From Candidatus Peribacter sp. UBA2144 (lineage in GTDB: Bacteria > Patescibacteriota > Gracilibacteria > Peribacterales > Peribacteraceae): a stretch of 18,802 bases of DNA. The position numbers and the translations under genes are program-made. Under the pieces are notes generated by a model that was not told the origin of the DNA, made no database searches, and saw nothing but the letters and a program-made list of their open reading frames with translations. Below are positions 13,065 through 18,802 of this stretch, piece after piece (positions within the stretch are counted from its first letter, which is position 1; each line of letters begins with the position of its first letter). Where the stretch lies: NCBI GenBank assembly GCA_002328295.1, contig DCXE01000093.1:18831-37632 (forward strand), in the 5' to 3' direction.

Positions 13065-13099
13065 GGCTGAAATAGGTTTCATGCCAAAGCGGAACAGCC
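13065..13099 (-). other. GTTCCGCTTTGG stem-loop motif, upstream copy
   Basis: On the minus strand GGCTG (13099-13095) and CAGCC (13069-13065) enclose GTTCCGCTTTGGCATGAAAC. Then comes CTAGTTTAAG, closely paralleling the copy at 12908-12867 (outer stem GGACC/GGTCC, then CTAGTTCAAG). The outer stems differ in sequence but both pair. It lies 27 bp after the stop of the LAPTG protein gene. Confidence 0.5.
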
Positions 13100-13125
13100 T
13101 ATACAAAACAATGAGCTTCGAATAT

Positions 13126-13632
13126 TTACTTAATCTTCCTACTTGTCCAAACCTTCTTCTTCCCTGACCTGAGCACCGTCCAACCTGCCGCGCTCATGAT
13201 TGCCATTGCAGAAAGAACTGCTGGAGCCCCAGTTGGAGCCAAGGGTGGTGCGCCTGTGTGCTTAAGTGCTTGCTGTTGATCTACGCGTTCAAGTAATCGG
13301 ACAGTTCGCAATAATTCCATTGCGTCGCTTGTAAGCATCATTGCTGCTCCACCTTTTTTGTCATCAGTTTCTTCTGCAACAACTTCCGGTTCCGGAGGAG
13401 TCGGATGCTGGCGTTCATATTCAACGTCGTATTCTTCCTTGCGCCTTGTTGCACTATTGTAAGCCTGTCTTTCTACCACATCTCTCATATCTCTGTTCCT
13501 TGGTGGGATATACATTTCATTTCCCCTTAATACTTCTTCGGGCAACAGGTATGCGAGAGCGGTCGCTGGTGCAAAGAGTACCGTTGCCAGAATCATGAGG
13601 GAGATTGCCTTTGTCGAAGTTTGTTTTTGCAT
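13126..13632 (-). CDS. Secreted protein with sortase-type LAPTG sorting signal
   Basis: I do not recognise the family of this 168-residue protein. From MQKQTSTKAISLMILATVLF it has a signal peptide, with likely cleavage at ATALA-YLLPEE. A charged helical part with Arg/Glu clusters follows (RDMRDVVERQAYNSATRRKEEYD), then an acidic Pro-rich linker (TPPEPEVVAEETDDKK) and a helix with LLRTVRLLERVDQQQ. The C-terminal 38 residues read LAPTGAPAVLSAMAIM, a hydrophobic stretch and a basic tail (RSGKKK). This is the layout of a cell-wall sorting signal, with LAPTG fitting the LAXTG motif of class E sortases. A start nine codons upstream (13659) is also possible; that part holds the palindrome GACTCA TAG TGAGTC. 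It is downstream of the calcium-repeat protein gene, 9 or 36 bp away, probably as an operon. No sortase gene is in the window. Confidence 0.75.
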   Translation of the reverse strand: MQKQTSTKAISLMILATVLFAPATALAYLLPEEVLRGNEMYIPPRNRDMRDVVERQAYNSATRRKEEYDVEYERQHPTPPEPEVVAEETDDKKGGAAMMLTSDAMELLRTVRLLERVDQQQALKHTGAPPLAPTGAPAVLSAMAIMSAAGWTVLRSGKKKVWTSRKIK

Positions 13633-13668
13633 AGTTCGATTGGACTCACTATGAGTCATTATTTCTAA

Positions 13669-14691
13669 CTATTTTACCTTAAAAGCTTCATAATTACAAG
13701 ATTTGCTCGATTTCAACATGCAGTTAAAGTACTCCTGTTCATCCAAAATTCCGTCTCCATCAGAGTCTTCGGTCGTAGGATCGGTCTCGCCTTTATCAAC
13801 TTTGCCGTTAAGATTAACATCCTCACCGCGCACCTTTTTACTGAACGTGTCAACTCTACAAAGTCCATCGCAAAGGCCATCACGGTCGGAGTCTATTTGC
13901 AGTGGGTTTGTTTCTCCCATATCTACCCTTCCATTTCTATTGTAATCCTCCAGGCCATCAACTATTCCGTCTCCATCTGAATCCCTCATTATGGGGCTGG
14001 TACCCAGAGAAAAGATTTCCATTCCATCATTCAATCCATCTCCGTCTGTATCCTCAATATCCGGATCGGACTTTTTGTGTGCTTCAACGTAAGCATTAAC
14101 TCCATCACCGTCTTTATCAATTCCGATAGAGATGGGAGTTTCTGTCATCAGGTAACAAGTCGTACCTCCTTCAAATATTTCCATTTGATGACGAACTCGT
14201 CCTCTGTTGTATTCTGCTTGGTTTAGTTTTTTTTCTGAGTAGTCTCTAAATAGCGAGAATTTAGTTCTCCTAGTATTTATTTCTTTTTGTCGCCTGACAC
14301 TTCTTTCCTTTTCCGAAAGGAAAACGCGTCCAGGAAGTCCTCGCTTCTTCATTTGTTGCATTTTTTCGTAATCTTCCGGGAAACAATATCCCCAGTAACG
14401 TACATCATATCCACTATTTCCAAATAGAACCTTTCTGTAAACCTTCTTTTCTTTTGGAGGGATTTGAAACAAGACATTAACGTGAGCAGGGGCTGTTATG
14501 CCCATTTCGATATCATCTACTGTGAATGTTTTCCATGGAACCACGCCTCGCATATGACCGGGGAGTAAGCGTGTTTGGAGCGAGGGTTCCTCGATATTTG
14601 TTACTGCAAATGCAACAAAGGCGAGGCACATTACGCTCAAACTGAGCGTCATTCTCCTCATTGCCTTTAGTAAACCTGGTTCAGGTTGCAT
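13669..14691 (-). CDS. Secreted calcium-binding (thrombospondin type 3-like repeat) protein
   Basis: The 340-residue protein (from MQPEPGLLKAMRRMTLSLS) has a signal peptide or N-terminal anchor, with hydrophobic residues of about 14-31. A middle domain of about 160 residues without recognisable motif carries YCFPEDYEKMQQ and a basic region. The C-terminal part (about residues 190-320) has repeated DxDxDGxxD calcium-binding loops: DKDGDGVN, DTDGDGLND, DSDGDGIVD, NRNGRVD, DSDRDGLCD, NLNGKVD and DSDGDGILD. These match TSP3-type repeats that bind calcium outside the cell. CDGLC and a C-terminal cysteine pair may be disulfide bonded. The start is set by an extended -10 box that puts transcription at the ATG; a longer frame by 21 codons would begin upstream of it. 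It leads the operon with the LAPTG protein. A surface or adhesion role is inference. Confidence 0.82.
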   Translation of the reverse strand: MQPEPGLLKAMRRMTLSLSVMCLAFVAFAVTNIEEPSLQTRLLPGHMRGVVPWKTFTVDDIEMGITAPAHVNVLFQIPPKEKKVYRKVLFGNSGYDVRYWGYCFPEDYEKMQQMKKRGLPGRVFLSEKERSVRRQKEINTRRTKFSLFRDYSEKKLNQAEYNRGRVRHQMEIFEGGTTCYLMTETPISIGIDKDGDGVNAYVEAHKKSDPDIEDTDGDGLNDGMEIFSLGTSPIMRDSDGDGIVDGLEDYNRNGRVDMGETNPLQIDSDRDGLCDGLCRVDTFSKKVRGEDVNLNGKVDKGETDPTTEDSDGDGILDEQEYFNCMLKSSKSCNYEAFKVK

Positions 14692-14697
14692 CGGATT

Positions 14698-14703
14698 ATT
14701 ATA
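14698..14703 (-). promoter_or_regulatory. Extended -10 promoter giving a leaderless mRNA
   Basis: On the minus strand TGCTATAAT is a perfect extended -10 box (TATAAT at 14703-14698). The expected transcription start, seven bases on, is the A of the ATG at 14691. It decides the start of the calcium-repeat protein and predicts a leaderless transcript. Confidence 0.65.
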
Positions 14704-14763
14704 GCACAGATCTCGATATTTGAGAATACCTAGAATCATGCTTGTTATTTGCAAATACGAACA

Positions 14764-14826
14764 GCAATTAGCAGATTGGCAATTAGCAGATTGGCTAATC
14801 TGCTAATCTGCTAACAAGCTAATTGC
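14764..14826. repeat. Octamer-based inverted repeat upstream of dnaJ
   Basis: GCAATTA GCAGATT GGCAATTA GCAGATT GG (14764-14794) faces CTAATCTG CTAATCTG CTAACAAG CTAATTGC (14795-14826) with no spacer. The unit length of 7-8 nt is like that of the arms around the four-helix-bundle genes. It lies between the divergent calcium-repeat gene and dnaJ; no gene is enclosed. Confidence 0.8.
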
Positions 14827-14884
14827 CATAAATATATCAATAAACTTTTCTCAATTTTGTTCTCTATAAGCTAAGATCCCCCCA

Positions 14885-15955
14885 ATGCCCCGTGACTATT
14901 ACGACATCCTCGGTGTTCCTCGCGATGCTTCCGTTAGCGATATAAAGAAGGCATACCGAAAACTTAGCAAAGAGCTTCATCCGGACAAAAACAAGGATGA
15001 TAAAGAGGCGGAGCAGAAATTTCAGGAAGTTAACGAAGCTTATGAAGTGCTTAGTGACGATAAAAAGCGAAAGCAATACGATACCTTCGGCTCAGCAGGA
15101 GTTGGAGGAGCAGGAGGCGCCGGAGGTTTTGATTTCTCCGGTTTTCAAAACATGGGCGGGCTTGGCGATATTTTTGAAGGTTTCTTTGGAGGCAATAGAG
15201 GCGGAGGCAGGACACAAAGGAGCGAGCGAGGTCGAGACAGAGAAGTTAGGCTTACTATTGAATTTGATGAAGCTGTGAAGGGCACGCAAAAAACAATTGC
15301 TTTAGAAACATTTATTTCTTGTAATGAGTGCGAAGGCAAAGGGACGGAGAAAGGATCAGAAATGATCATGTGTTCTGATTGTGGAGGAACCGGTCAACAA
15401 ACCAAGACTGCACAATCATTCTTTGGAGTCATTCAACAAAATTTCGTATGCTCTTCCTGTTCTGGTGCAGGGCGAGTGCCGGATAAAAAATGTTCAGCTT
15501 GTTCGGGCGAAGGACGCATTCAAAAAAAAGAAACTGTAACCTTGGATATTCCTCCGGGAATACATGATGGACAAACTCTCCGACTAGCTGGCAAGGGTGA
15601 AGCTGGAAGGCATGGGGCGCAGTCTGGTGACTTATATCTTCTAATTGCAATAAGGCCTGATCCTAGATTTGAACGCGACGGCGATGACATTCGAACACAC
15701 TCAGTATTATCAGTTCTTGATGCAATACTTGGTACGCAAGTTAAAGTTAAAACAGTTCATGGGGATACCGAGCTCAAGATTCCAGCGGGCACTCAGCCAA
15801 ATCAGATCTTTAGAGTCAAAGGAAAAGGAATGCCGGTACTCGGAAGCTCAAAGCATGGAGATCACTATGTGACTATTGGAGTAGAAATACCAAGTAAACT
15901 TAGCCGTGAGGAGAAGAAGCTGATGGAGGAGTGGAAGAAAACAATTAACAGTTAA
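14885..15955 (+). CDS. dnaJ: Chaperone protein DnaJ
   Basis: DnaJ is the Hsp40 co-chaperone that delivers substrates to DnaK and stimulates its ATPase. This is a full type I protein of 356 residues: a J domain with HPD at residues 32-34, a Gly/Phe-rich linker (about 70-110, GGAGGAGGFDFSGFQNMGG), and four zinc-binding CxxCxGxG repeats at about 145-212 (CNECEGKG, CSDCGGTG, CSSCSGAG, CSACSGEG), all intact. Two beta-rich substrate-binding domains and a short C-terminal part follow. It is somewhat shorter than the E. coli protein, mainly at the C-terminal end. dnaK and grpE are not beside it, and no CIRCE operator is visible. The last codons (ACA ATT AAC AGT TAA) are inside structured repeat C, so the repeat writes the final four residues, TINS. 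Confidence 0.96.
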   Translation: MPRDYYDILGVPRDASVSDIKKAYRKLSKELHPDKNKDDKEAEQKFQEVNEAYEVLSDDKKRKQYDTFGSAGVGGAGGAGGFDFSGFQNMGGLGDIFEGFFGGNRGGGRTQRSERGRDREVRLTIEFDEAVKGTQKTIALETFISCNECEGKGTEKGSEMIMCSDCGGTGQQTKTAQSFFGVIQQNFVCSSCSGAGRVPDKKCSACSGEGRIQKKETVTLDIPPGIHDGQTLRLAGKGEAGRHGAQSGDLYLLIAIRPDPRFERDGDDIRTHSVLSVLDAILGTQVKVKTVHGDTELKIPAGTQPNQIFRVKGKGMPVLGSSKHGDHYVTIGVEIPSKLSREEKKLMEEWKKTINS

Positions 15956-16086
15956 CAATTGACACGTCCGCCTTCGGCAGACTTTTAACAATTAACTTCT
16001 TGTTATTAAAGTATAAAGAGATTGTCAATTGTTAAGAGCGAATCCCGCTAAAGCGGGGTGAGCGTATCAACTGTCAATTGTTGTCA
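15941..16086. repeat. Cloverleaf-like structured repeat, copy C
   Basis: Outer arms at 15941-15966 and 16063-16084 (CGTATCAACTGTCAATTG and on) enclose GTCCGCC TTC GGCAGAC (15966-15982, one mismatch) followed by TTTT; a stem starting CTTTTAACAATTAAC with partner near 16024-16038; and ATCCCGC TAAA GCGGGGT (16042-16059). It lies between the convergent dnaJ and jag genes, and both stop codons lie in its arms. Confidence 0.85.
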
Positions 16087-16635
16087 TATATCCAAATTAT
16101 CCAACCCCCCATCCTCCTTATCTTCAATAACCGGTTGAAGTTCGCCACCTTCTCCTCCGCTTTTTTCTACTCCGTCTTTTAATCGCAGGACAATCTGGCG
16201 GTAATCTCCTTCACCTGCACTCTCGGTCATTAGATCTTGCATATTTGCATCGTTAGCTACATGAAGGTGCACTATACGACGAAAGTATGGGCTCATAGGA
16301 GCAAGTGCAACGCGATTTCCTGTACGCCTTACAAAGTCAGCTTTCTGTTCAGCAATCTTGCATACCTTCTCTTCCTGAGCGCGCCTGTATCCGTCAACGT
16401 CCATAACAATGAATGGTGCGCGATCCAACTTCTCCTGCGTTCTGATAATGGCTTTTACAATATGTTGAACTGCATTAAGAGTCTCGCCGTGCCAACCAAT
16501 AATTCGACTTGGATCCTTGGATTCTATATCAACGCGAATAATGTCGTCCTCTTCGCTGATTACGACTTTTGTGAAATCCAAATTCAATCTTTTTAGGATT
16601 TCTGATACTGTGGATTCGATAAGTTTCTTATTCAT
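16084..16635 (-). CDS. jag: Jag/KhpB family RNA-binding protein (KH and R3H domains)
   Basis: The 183-residue protein has a KH domain with the GxxG loop in RIIGWHGETLNAVQHIV (residues 44-60) and an R3H domain with YFRRIVHLHVAND at about 117-129, ending in ESAGEGDYRQIVLRL. This is the Jag (SpoIIIJ-associated) or KhpB layout, a single-stranded RNA-binding regulator linked to cell elongation and division in Firmicutes, usually with KhpA. The N-terminal Jag_N domain is missing, as in other short forms. The C-terminal tail of about 25 residues is acidic and Gly-rich. jag is often next to yidC and rnpA, but neither is here. It starts at an ATG without a Shine-Dalgarno sequence, and its TGA is in the arm of structured repeat C. 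Confidence 0.93.
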   Translation of the reverse strand: MNKKLIESTVSEILKRLNLDFTKVVISEEDDIIRVDIESKDPSRIIGWHGETLNAVQHIVKAIIRTQEKLDRAPFIVMDVDGYRRAQEEKVCKIAEQKADFVRRTGNRVALAPMSPYFRRIVHLHVANDANMQDLMTESAGEGDYRQIVLRLKDGVEKSGGEGGELQPVIEDKEDGGLDNLDI

Positions 16636-16683
16636 GATTGGGTAGAGGATAGCGGAAATGCAAGGATGGTTGAAATAAAAAGA

Positions 16684-16862
16684 GGTAAATTGTTAAATTG
16701 CTAATCTTGGTAATAACAGTTCAAGCTTCAAATATCTTTGATATTATTCCAGAGGAACATCGTTAAATTGTTCGCAGAGCGAGTAGATTATTTTGACTTA
16801 ATAAACTGTGACATCAGACATGCGTAACGCTCTGCCGAACAATTTGGCAATTTAACAATTTA
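16684..16862. repeat. Gene-less inverted repeat of the TTAAATTG family
   Basis: The left side has TAAATTG TTAAATTG CTAATC (16686-16706) and, 60 bp later, GTTAAATTGTTCGCAGAGCG (16772-16791). The right arm (16827-16857) has CGCTCTGCCGAACAATT, then GGCAATTTAAC. The arms match those of the gene-bearing element at 10631-11143, but only 35 bp lie between the inner CGCAGAGCG and CGCTCTGCCG, with no gene. It fills the space between jag and the HU gene. Confidence 0.8.
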
Positions 16863-16868
16863 GATTGC

Positions 16869-17144
16869 TTATCTAATAGCATCTTTTAGCGTCTTTCCTG
16901 CTTTGAAAGCGGGAACTTTCATTGAAGGGATGGAAATGCGTTGTGATGGATTGCGTGGATTAACACCCATTCGAGAAGCGCGCTGAGAAACACGGAATGT
17001 TCCAAAGCCTGTAATGGTAACCGAGTTGCCCTTCTTTAACTCGTTAGTTACGAGAGTTGTAAGTGCTTCCAGTGCGGCGCCTGCGGAACGTTTTGTAATG
17101 CCTGCGGCATCTGCTATTGCATTGATGATATCCTGCTTTGACAT
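16869..17144 (-). CDS. DNA-binding protein HU
   Basis: HU is a small dimeric nucleoid protein that bends DNA and supports replication, recombination and transcription. The chosen start is the ATG at 17144 (MSKQDIINAIADAAGITKRSA), giving 91 residues, the typical length. The fold is complete: the N-terminal helix pair, VTITGFGTFRVSQRASRMG, the DNA-binding arm NPRNPSQRISIPSMKVP with the conserved proline at the arm tip, and FKAGKTLKDAIR at the C terminus. The tip has NPRNPSQRI where many HU proteins have NPRTGEEI. A TTG two codons upstream is a possible but weaker start. The gene has a long upstream region with two copies of a 23 bp palindromic site. Confidence 0.95.
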   Translation of the reverse strand: MSKQDIINAIADAAGITKRSAGAALEALTTLVTNELKKGNSVTITGFGTFRVSQRASRMGVNPRNPSQRISIPSMKVPAFKAGKTLKDAIR

Positions 17145-17195
17145 GGGCAAAAGGGGGAATGTAAGTAGGATCTAATAAGAAGTCTACGCATAGAG

Positions 17196-17280
17196 ATGGC
17201 TTAGGCAAGCCAAAAAATCGAGATTGATTTCAAAATATCCGTCAGAAATACAGGAAAATGGCTTAAGCAAGCCAAAAAAT
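17196..17280. promoter_or_regulatory. Two direct copies of a 23 bp palindromic site upstream of HU
   Basis: ATGGCTTAGGCAAGCC followed by AAAAAAT (17196-17218) recurs as ATGGCTTAAGCAAGCC and AAAAAAT (17258-17280), with one difference and start points 62 bp apart. Each contains GGCTT and AAGCC as an inverted pair. They lie 52 and 114 bp upstream of the HU ATG. On the minus strand TTGCCT of the nearer copy could be a -35 box, with TAGACT 16 bp on. Operators or a protein-binding pair are likely. Terminators reading plus-ward are possible but no plus-strand gene precedes. Confidence 0.6.
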
Positions 17281-17383
17281 GTGAATACGAAAGATGAACA
17301 GAAAAGGTGACATTTTGGTGTATTAACAATGGATTAAAAAGGAGATTTCCTTCTTAAATACGCTGGAAATGCACCCGCCTCCC

Positions 17384-17451
17384 AAGCCTGTCCTGAGCTT
17401 GTCGAAGGAGGGTGGGTTAAAGGTCAGGGTGCCTGCCTGCCGGCAGGCAGG
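17384..17451. repeat. Two adjacent dispersed palindromes upstream of topA
   Basis: CCTGAGCTTGTCGAAGG (17392-17408) is the CTTCGAC repeat in the opposite orientation. It is flanked by CCGCCTCC and GGAGGGTGGG, which can pair. The perfect 20 bp palindrome CCTGCCTGCC with GGCAGGCAGG (17432-17451) follows. The whole 515 bp between HU and topA has no credible gene. Besides these and the other sites listed, I see nothing in 17281-17383 and 17452-17553. Confidence 0.75.
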
Positions 17452-17553
17452 GGCGAGTCGTAAGTATTGTGTCAGCGAGAAAACAAGAGTCAATAAGCTG
17501 TAAAAAAAATCTTTTTGCGATTCAGACTTTCCAGCTTCAGTTAGCTTAGAAAA

Positions 17554-17577
17554 GTGTTCCGCTTTGGTGCGGAACAC
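17554..17577 (+). other. GTTCCGCTTTGG stem-loop motif, topA copy
   Basis: GTGTTCCGC (17554-17562) and GCGGAACAC (17569-17577) form a perfect 9 bp stem with loop TTTGGT. The core is shared with the two copies upstream of recJ. Here it ends 23 bp before the -35 box of topA, so it would act as DNA, or belong to an RNA started further upstream. Confidence 0.6.
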
Positions 17578-17583
17578 CCCCCT

Positions 17584-17628
17584 ATTTTAGGCCCTAAAAT
17601 TTGACAACACGGGTGTCGACTCTCTAAT
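17584..17628 (+). promoter_or_regulatory. topA promoter with an upstream palindrome
   Basis: TTGACA (17601-17606) and TCTAAT (17623-17628) are 16 bp apart, with transcription starting near 17635 and a leader of about 25 nt. Directly before the -35 box is the palindrome ATTTTAGG C CCTAAAAT (17584-17600), a good candidate operator or activator site. Confidence 0.6.
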
Positions 17629-17659
17629 CTCCCGCCCGTTACCCTACAAACTTAATTTT

Positions 17660-18802
17660 ATGCATTTAGTAATCGTCGAAAGCCCGACAAAGGCAAAAAC
17701 CATTAAACGCTTCCTTGGAAAAGATTATTCTGTGCATGCAAGTATGGGCCATGTGCGCGATTTACCTGCGTCCACCCTGGGCGTGGATACGGAAGATACA
17801 TTCGAGGCTGTTTACGAAGTTCCGAAAGAAAAAAAGACTGTTGTAAAAAAATTACAGGAAGAAATGAAAAAAGCAGATGATCTTTGGATTGCAACTGATG
17901 AGGACCGCGAAGGAGAAGCGATCGGGTGGCATCTTATTCAGGCACTAAAGATAAATAAGGATCAAGAAGTTAAACGTATTGTATTCCACGAGATCACACG
18001 TGAAGCCATTGATGAAGCTGTAAAAAATCCGCGAGAAATTGATGAAAAACTTGTGGAAGCCCAGCAGGCCAGACGCATACTAGATCGCTTGGTCGGATAC
18101 ACTCTATCCCCATTCCTCTGGAGCAAAGTATATCGAGGTTTATCAGCAGGACGAGTCCAATCAGTCGCTGTAAGAATAATTGTGGACCGCGAGCGGGAGA
18201 TTCAAGCTTTTATTCCAGTTGAGTATTGGACTGTTACTGCATCACTCGAAACAGATAAAAAGGAAGAGTTCACAGCGGAACTTTCCAAAAAAGATGGTAA
18301 GAAGTTTGTTCCTTCAAATGAAAAGGAGGCGATGGAAGTAAAAGAAGTTTGCACAGGAGAAGAATTCAAAGTTTCATCTGTCGACGAAAAAGAATTAAAG
18401 AAAAGTCCCCCACCTCCTTTTACAACTTCAACTCTACAGCAGGAAGCGGGAAGAAAACTTGGATTCTCCGTCAAGCAGACAATGGTGGTTGCTCAACAAC
18501 TTTATGAAGGAGTTAGTACTGGGAAGGGAGAAGGCAGTACGGGACTTATTACATACATGAGGACAGACTCTGTTAATTTGAGTGAAAAGGCGCTCGACGA
18601 TGCTAAAAGAGTAATAGAGGAACAATATGGGCGTGAATATATTCTTTCGGCTCCGAGAAAATATAAAACCAAGAGTAAAGGAGCGCAGGAAGCACATGAA
18701 GCGATTAGGCCAACCGAGATGGATAGAACACCGGCTTCACTCAAAGAAGTTCTGGATCATCAACAACTAAAGCTTTACACGCTGATCTGGAATCGTTCTA
18801 TT
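17660..18802 (+). CDS. topA: DNA topoisomerase I, N-terminal part (cut by window end)
   Basis: This type IA topoisomerase relaxes negative supercoils through a 5'-phosphotyrosine link. The open frame runs 381 codons to the window edge without a stop. MHLVIVESPTKAKTIKRFLG opens the TOPRIM domain, with the catalytic Glu at residue 7. IATDEDREGEAIGWHL carries the DxDxE metal site. QARRILDRLVGYTLSPFLW and GLSAGRVQSVAVRIIVDRE follow. GLITYMRTDS holds the active-site Tyr at about residue 299, and AHEAIRPT comes after it. All key residues of the part in view are present. The C-terminal strand-passage and zinc-finger regions are outside. The ATG at 17660 gives the standard family N terminus and has a promoter 32 bp upstream but no Shine-Dalgarno sequence. 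Confidence 0.95.
   Translation, partial: MHLVIVESPTKAKTIKRFLGKDYSVHASMGHVRDLPASTLGVDTEDTFEAVYEVPKEKKTVVKKLQEEMKKADDLWIATDEDREGEAIGWHLIQALKINKDQEVKRIVFHEITREAIDEAVKNPREIDEKLVEAQQARRILDRLVGYTLSPFLWSKVYRGLSAGRVQSVAVRIIVDREREIQAFIPVEYWTVTASLETDKKEEFTAELSKKDGKKFVPSNEKEAMEVKEVCTGEEFKVSSVDEKELKKSPPPPFTTSTLQQEAGRKLGFSVKQTMVVAQQLYEGVSTGKGEGSTGLITYMRTDSVNLSEKALDDAKRVIEEQYGREYILSAPRKYKTKSKGAQEAHEAIRPTEMDRTPASLKEVLDHQQLKLYTLIWNRSI

Noticed and set aside
12825..13099. RNase P RNA, tmRNA, SRP RNA or a known riboswitch
   Set aside because: None of their conserved landmark sequences are present; only generic hairpins and a terminator are seen, so it stays an unnamed candidate.
511..16635. TGA recoded to glycine, as in some candidate-phylum bacteria
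   Set aside because: galU, dedA, jag and the uvrB relic end at TGA at the expected family length, and no conserved gene has an internal TGA.
17323..17577. Open frame of 84 codons on the minus strand between HU and topA
   Set aside because: Its product contains FDKLRTG and ACRQAG, which are simply translations of the two dispersed palindromes; no protein features remain outside them.

Overview
The window looks like part of the chromosome of a small-genome bacterium, most likely a member of the Candidate Phyla Radiation (Patescibacteria). This is inference. It rests on compact genes, the near absence of Shine-Dalgarno sequences before start codons, promoters that put the transcription start at or next to the ATG, two four-helix-bundle (S23/IVP-like) genes, and many short palindromic repeats of the CTTCGACARGCTCAGG type. 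TGA is used as a normal stop (galU, dedA, jag), so the recoded Gracilibacteria and Absconditabacteria are unlikely. I see no rRNA, tRNA, CRISPR array or phage module.

Layout from left to right: a truncated GT4-type glycosyltransferase (-) and serS (-); divergently, an NSS-family sodium symporter (+); an inverted-repeat element carrying a four-helix-bundle gene (-); uvrB (+); a small secreted Tyr/Arg-rich protein (+) convergent with galU (-); an 80-residue unknown protein (+) convergent with an Hsp20 chaperone (-); dedA, uppP and an XRE-type regulator (+); a second inverted-repeat element with a four-helix-bundle gene (-); recJ (-), preceded by a structured non-coding stretch with an intrinsic terminator; a two-gene operon (-) of a secreted calcium-repeat protein and a protein with a sortase-type LAPTG tail; dnaJ (+) convergent with jag/khpB (-); an HU gene (-); and the 5' part of topA (+), cut by the window end. 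The genes cover housekeeping (translation, DNA repair, topology, folding), the envelope (uppP, dedA, galU, glycosyltransferase, surface proteins) and transport.

The intergenic DNA is the unusual part, and four patterns stand out. (1) Both four-helix-bundle genes lie inside elements of about 0.5 kb bounded by inverted arms built from 7-8 nt tandem units, and each arm family also has a gene-less copy elsewhere in the window. (2) Three copies of a structured repeat of about 145 bp (outer stem plus three hairpins) sit exactly between the three pairs of convergent genes, supplying stop codons and terminator-like hairpins in both directions. (3) At three genes (glycosyltransferase start, uvrB end, hsp20 end) a second, almost purely synonymous copy of the terminal codons lies beside a CTTCGAC-type repeat, always against the same side of the repeat. 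(4) A stem-loop with the core GTTCCGCTTTGG occurs three times: twice upstream of recJ and once upstream of topA. All assignments come from reading the sequence; no database search was possible.
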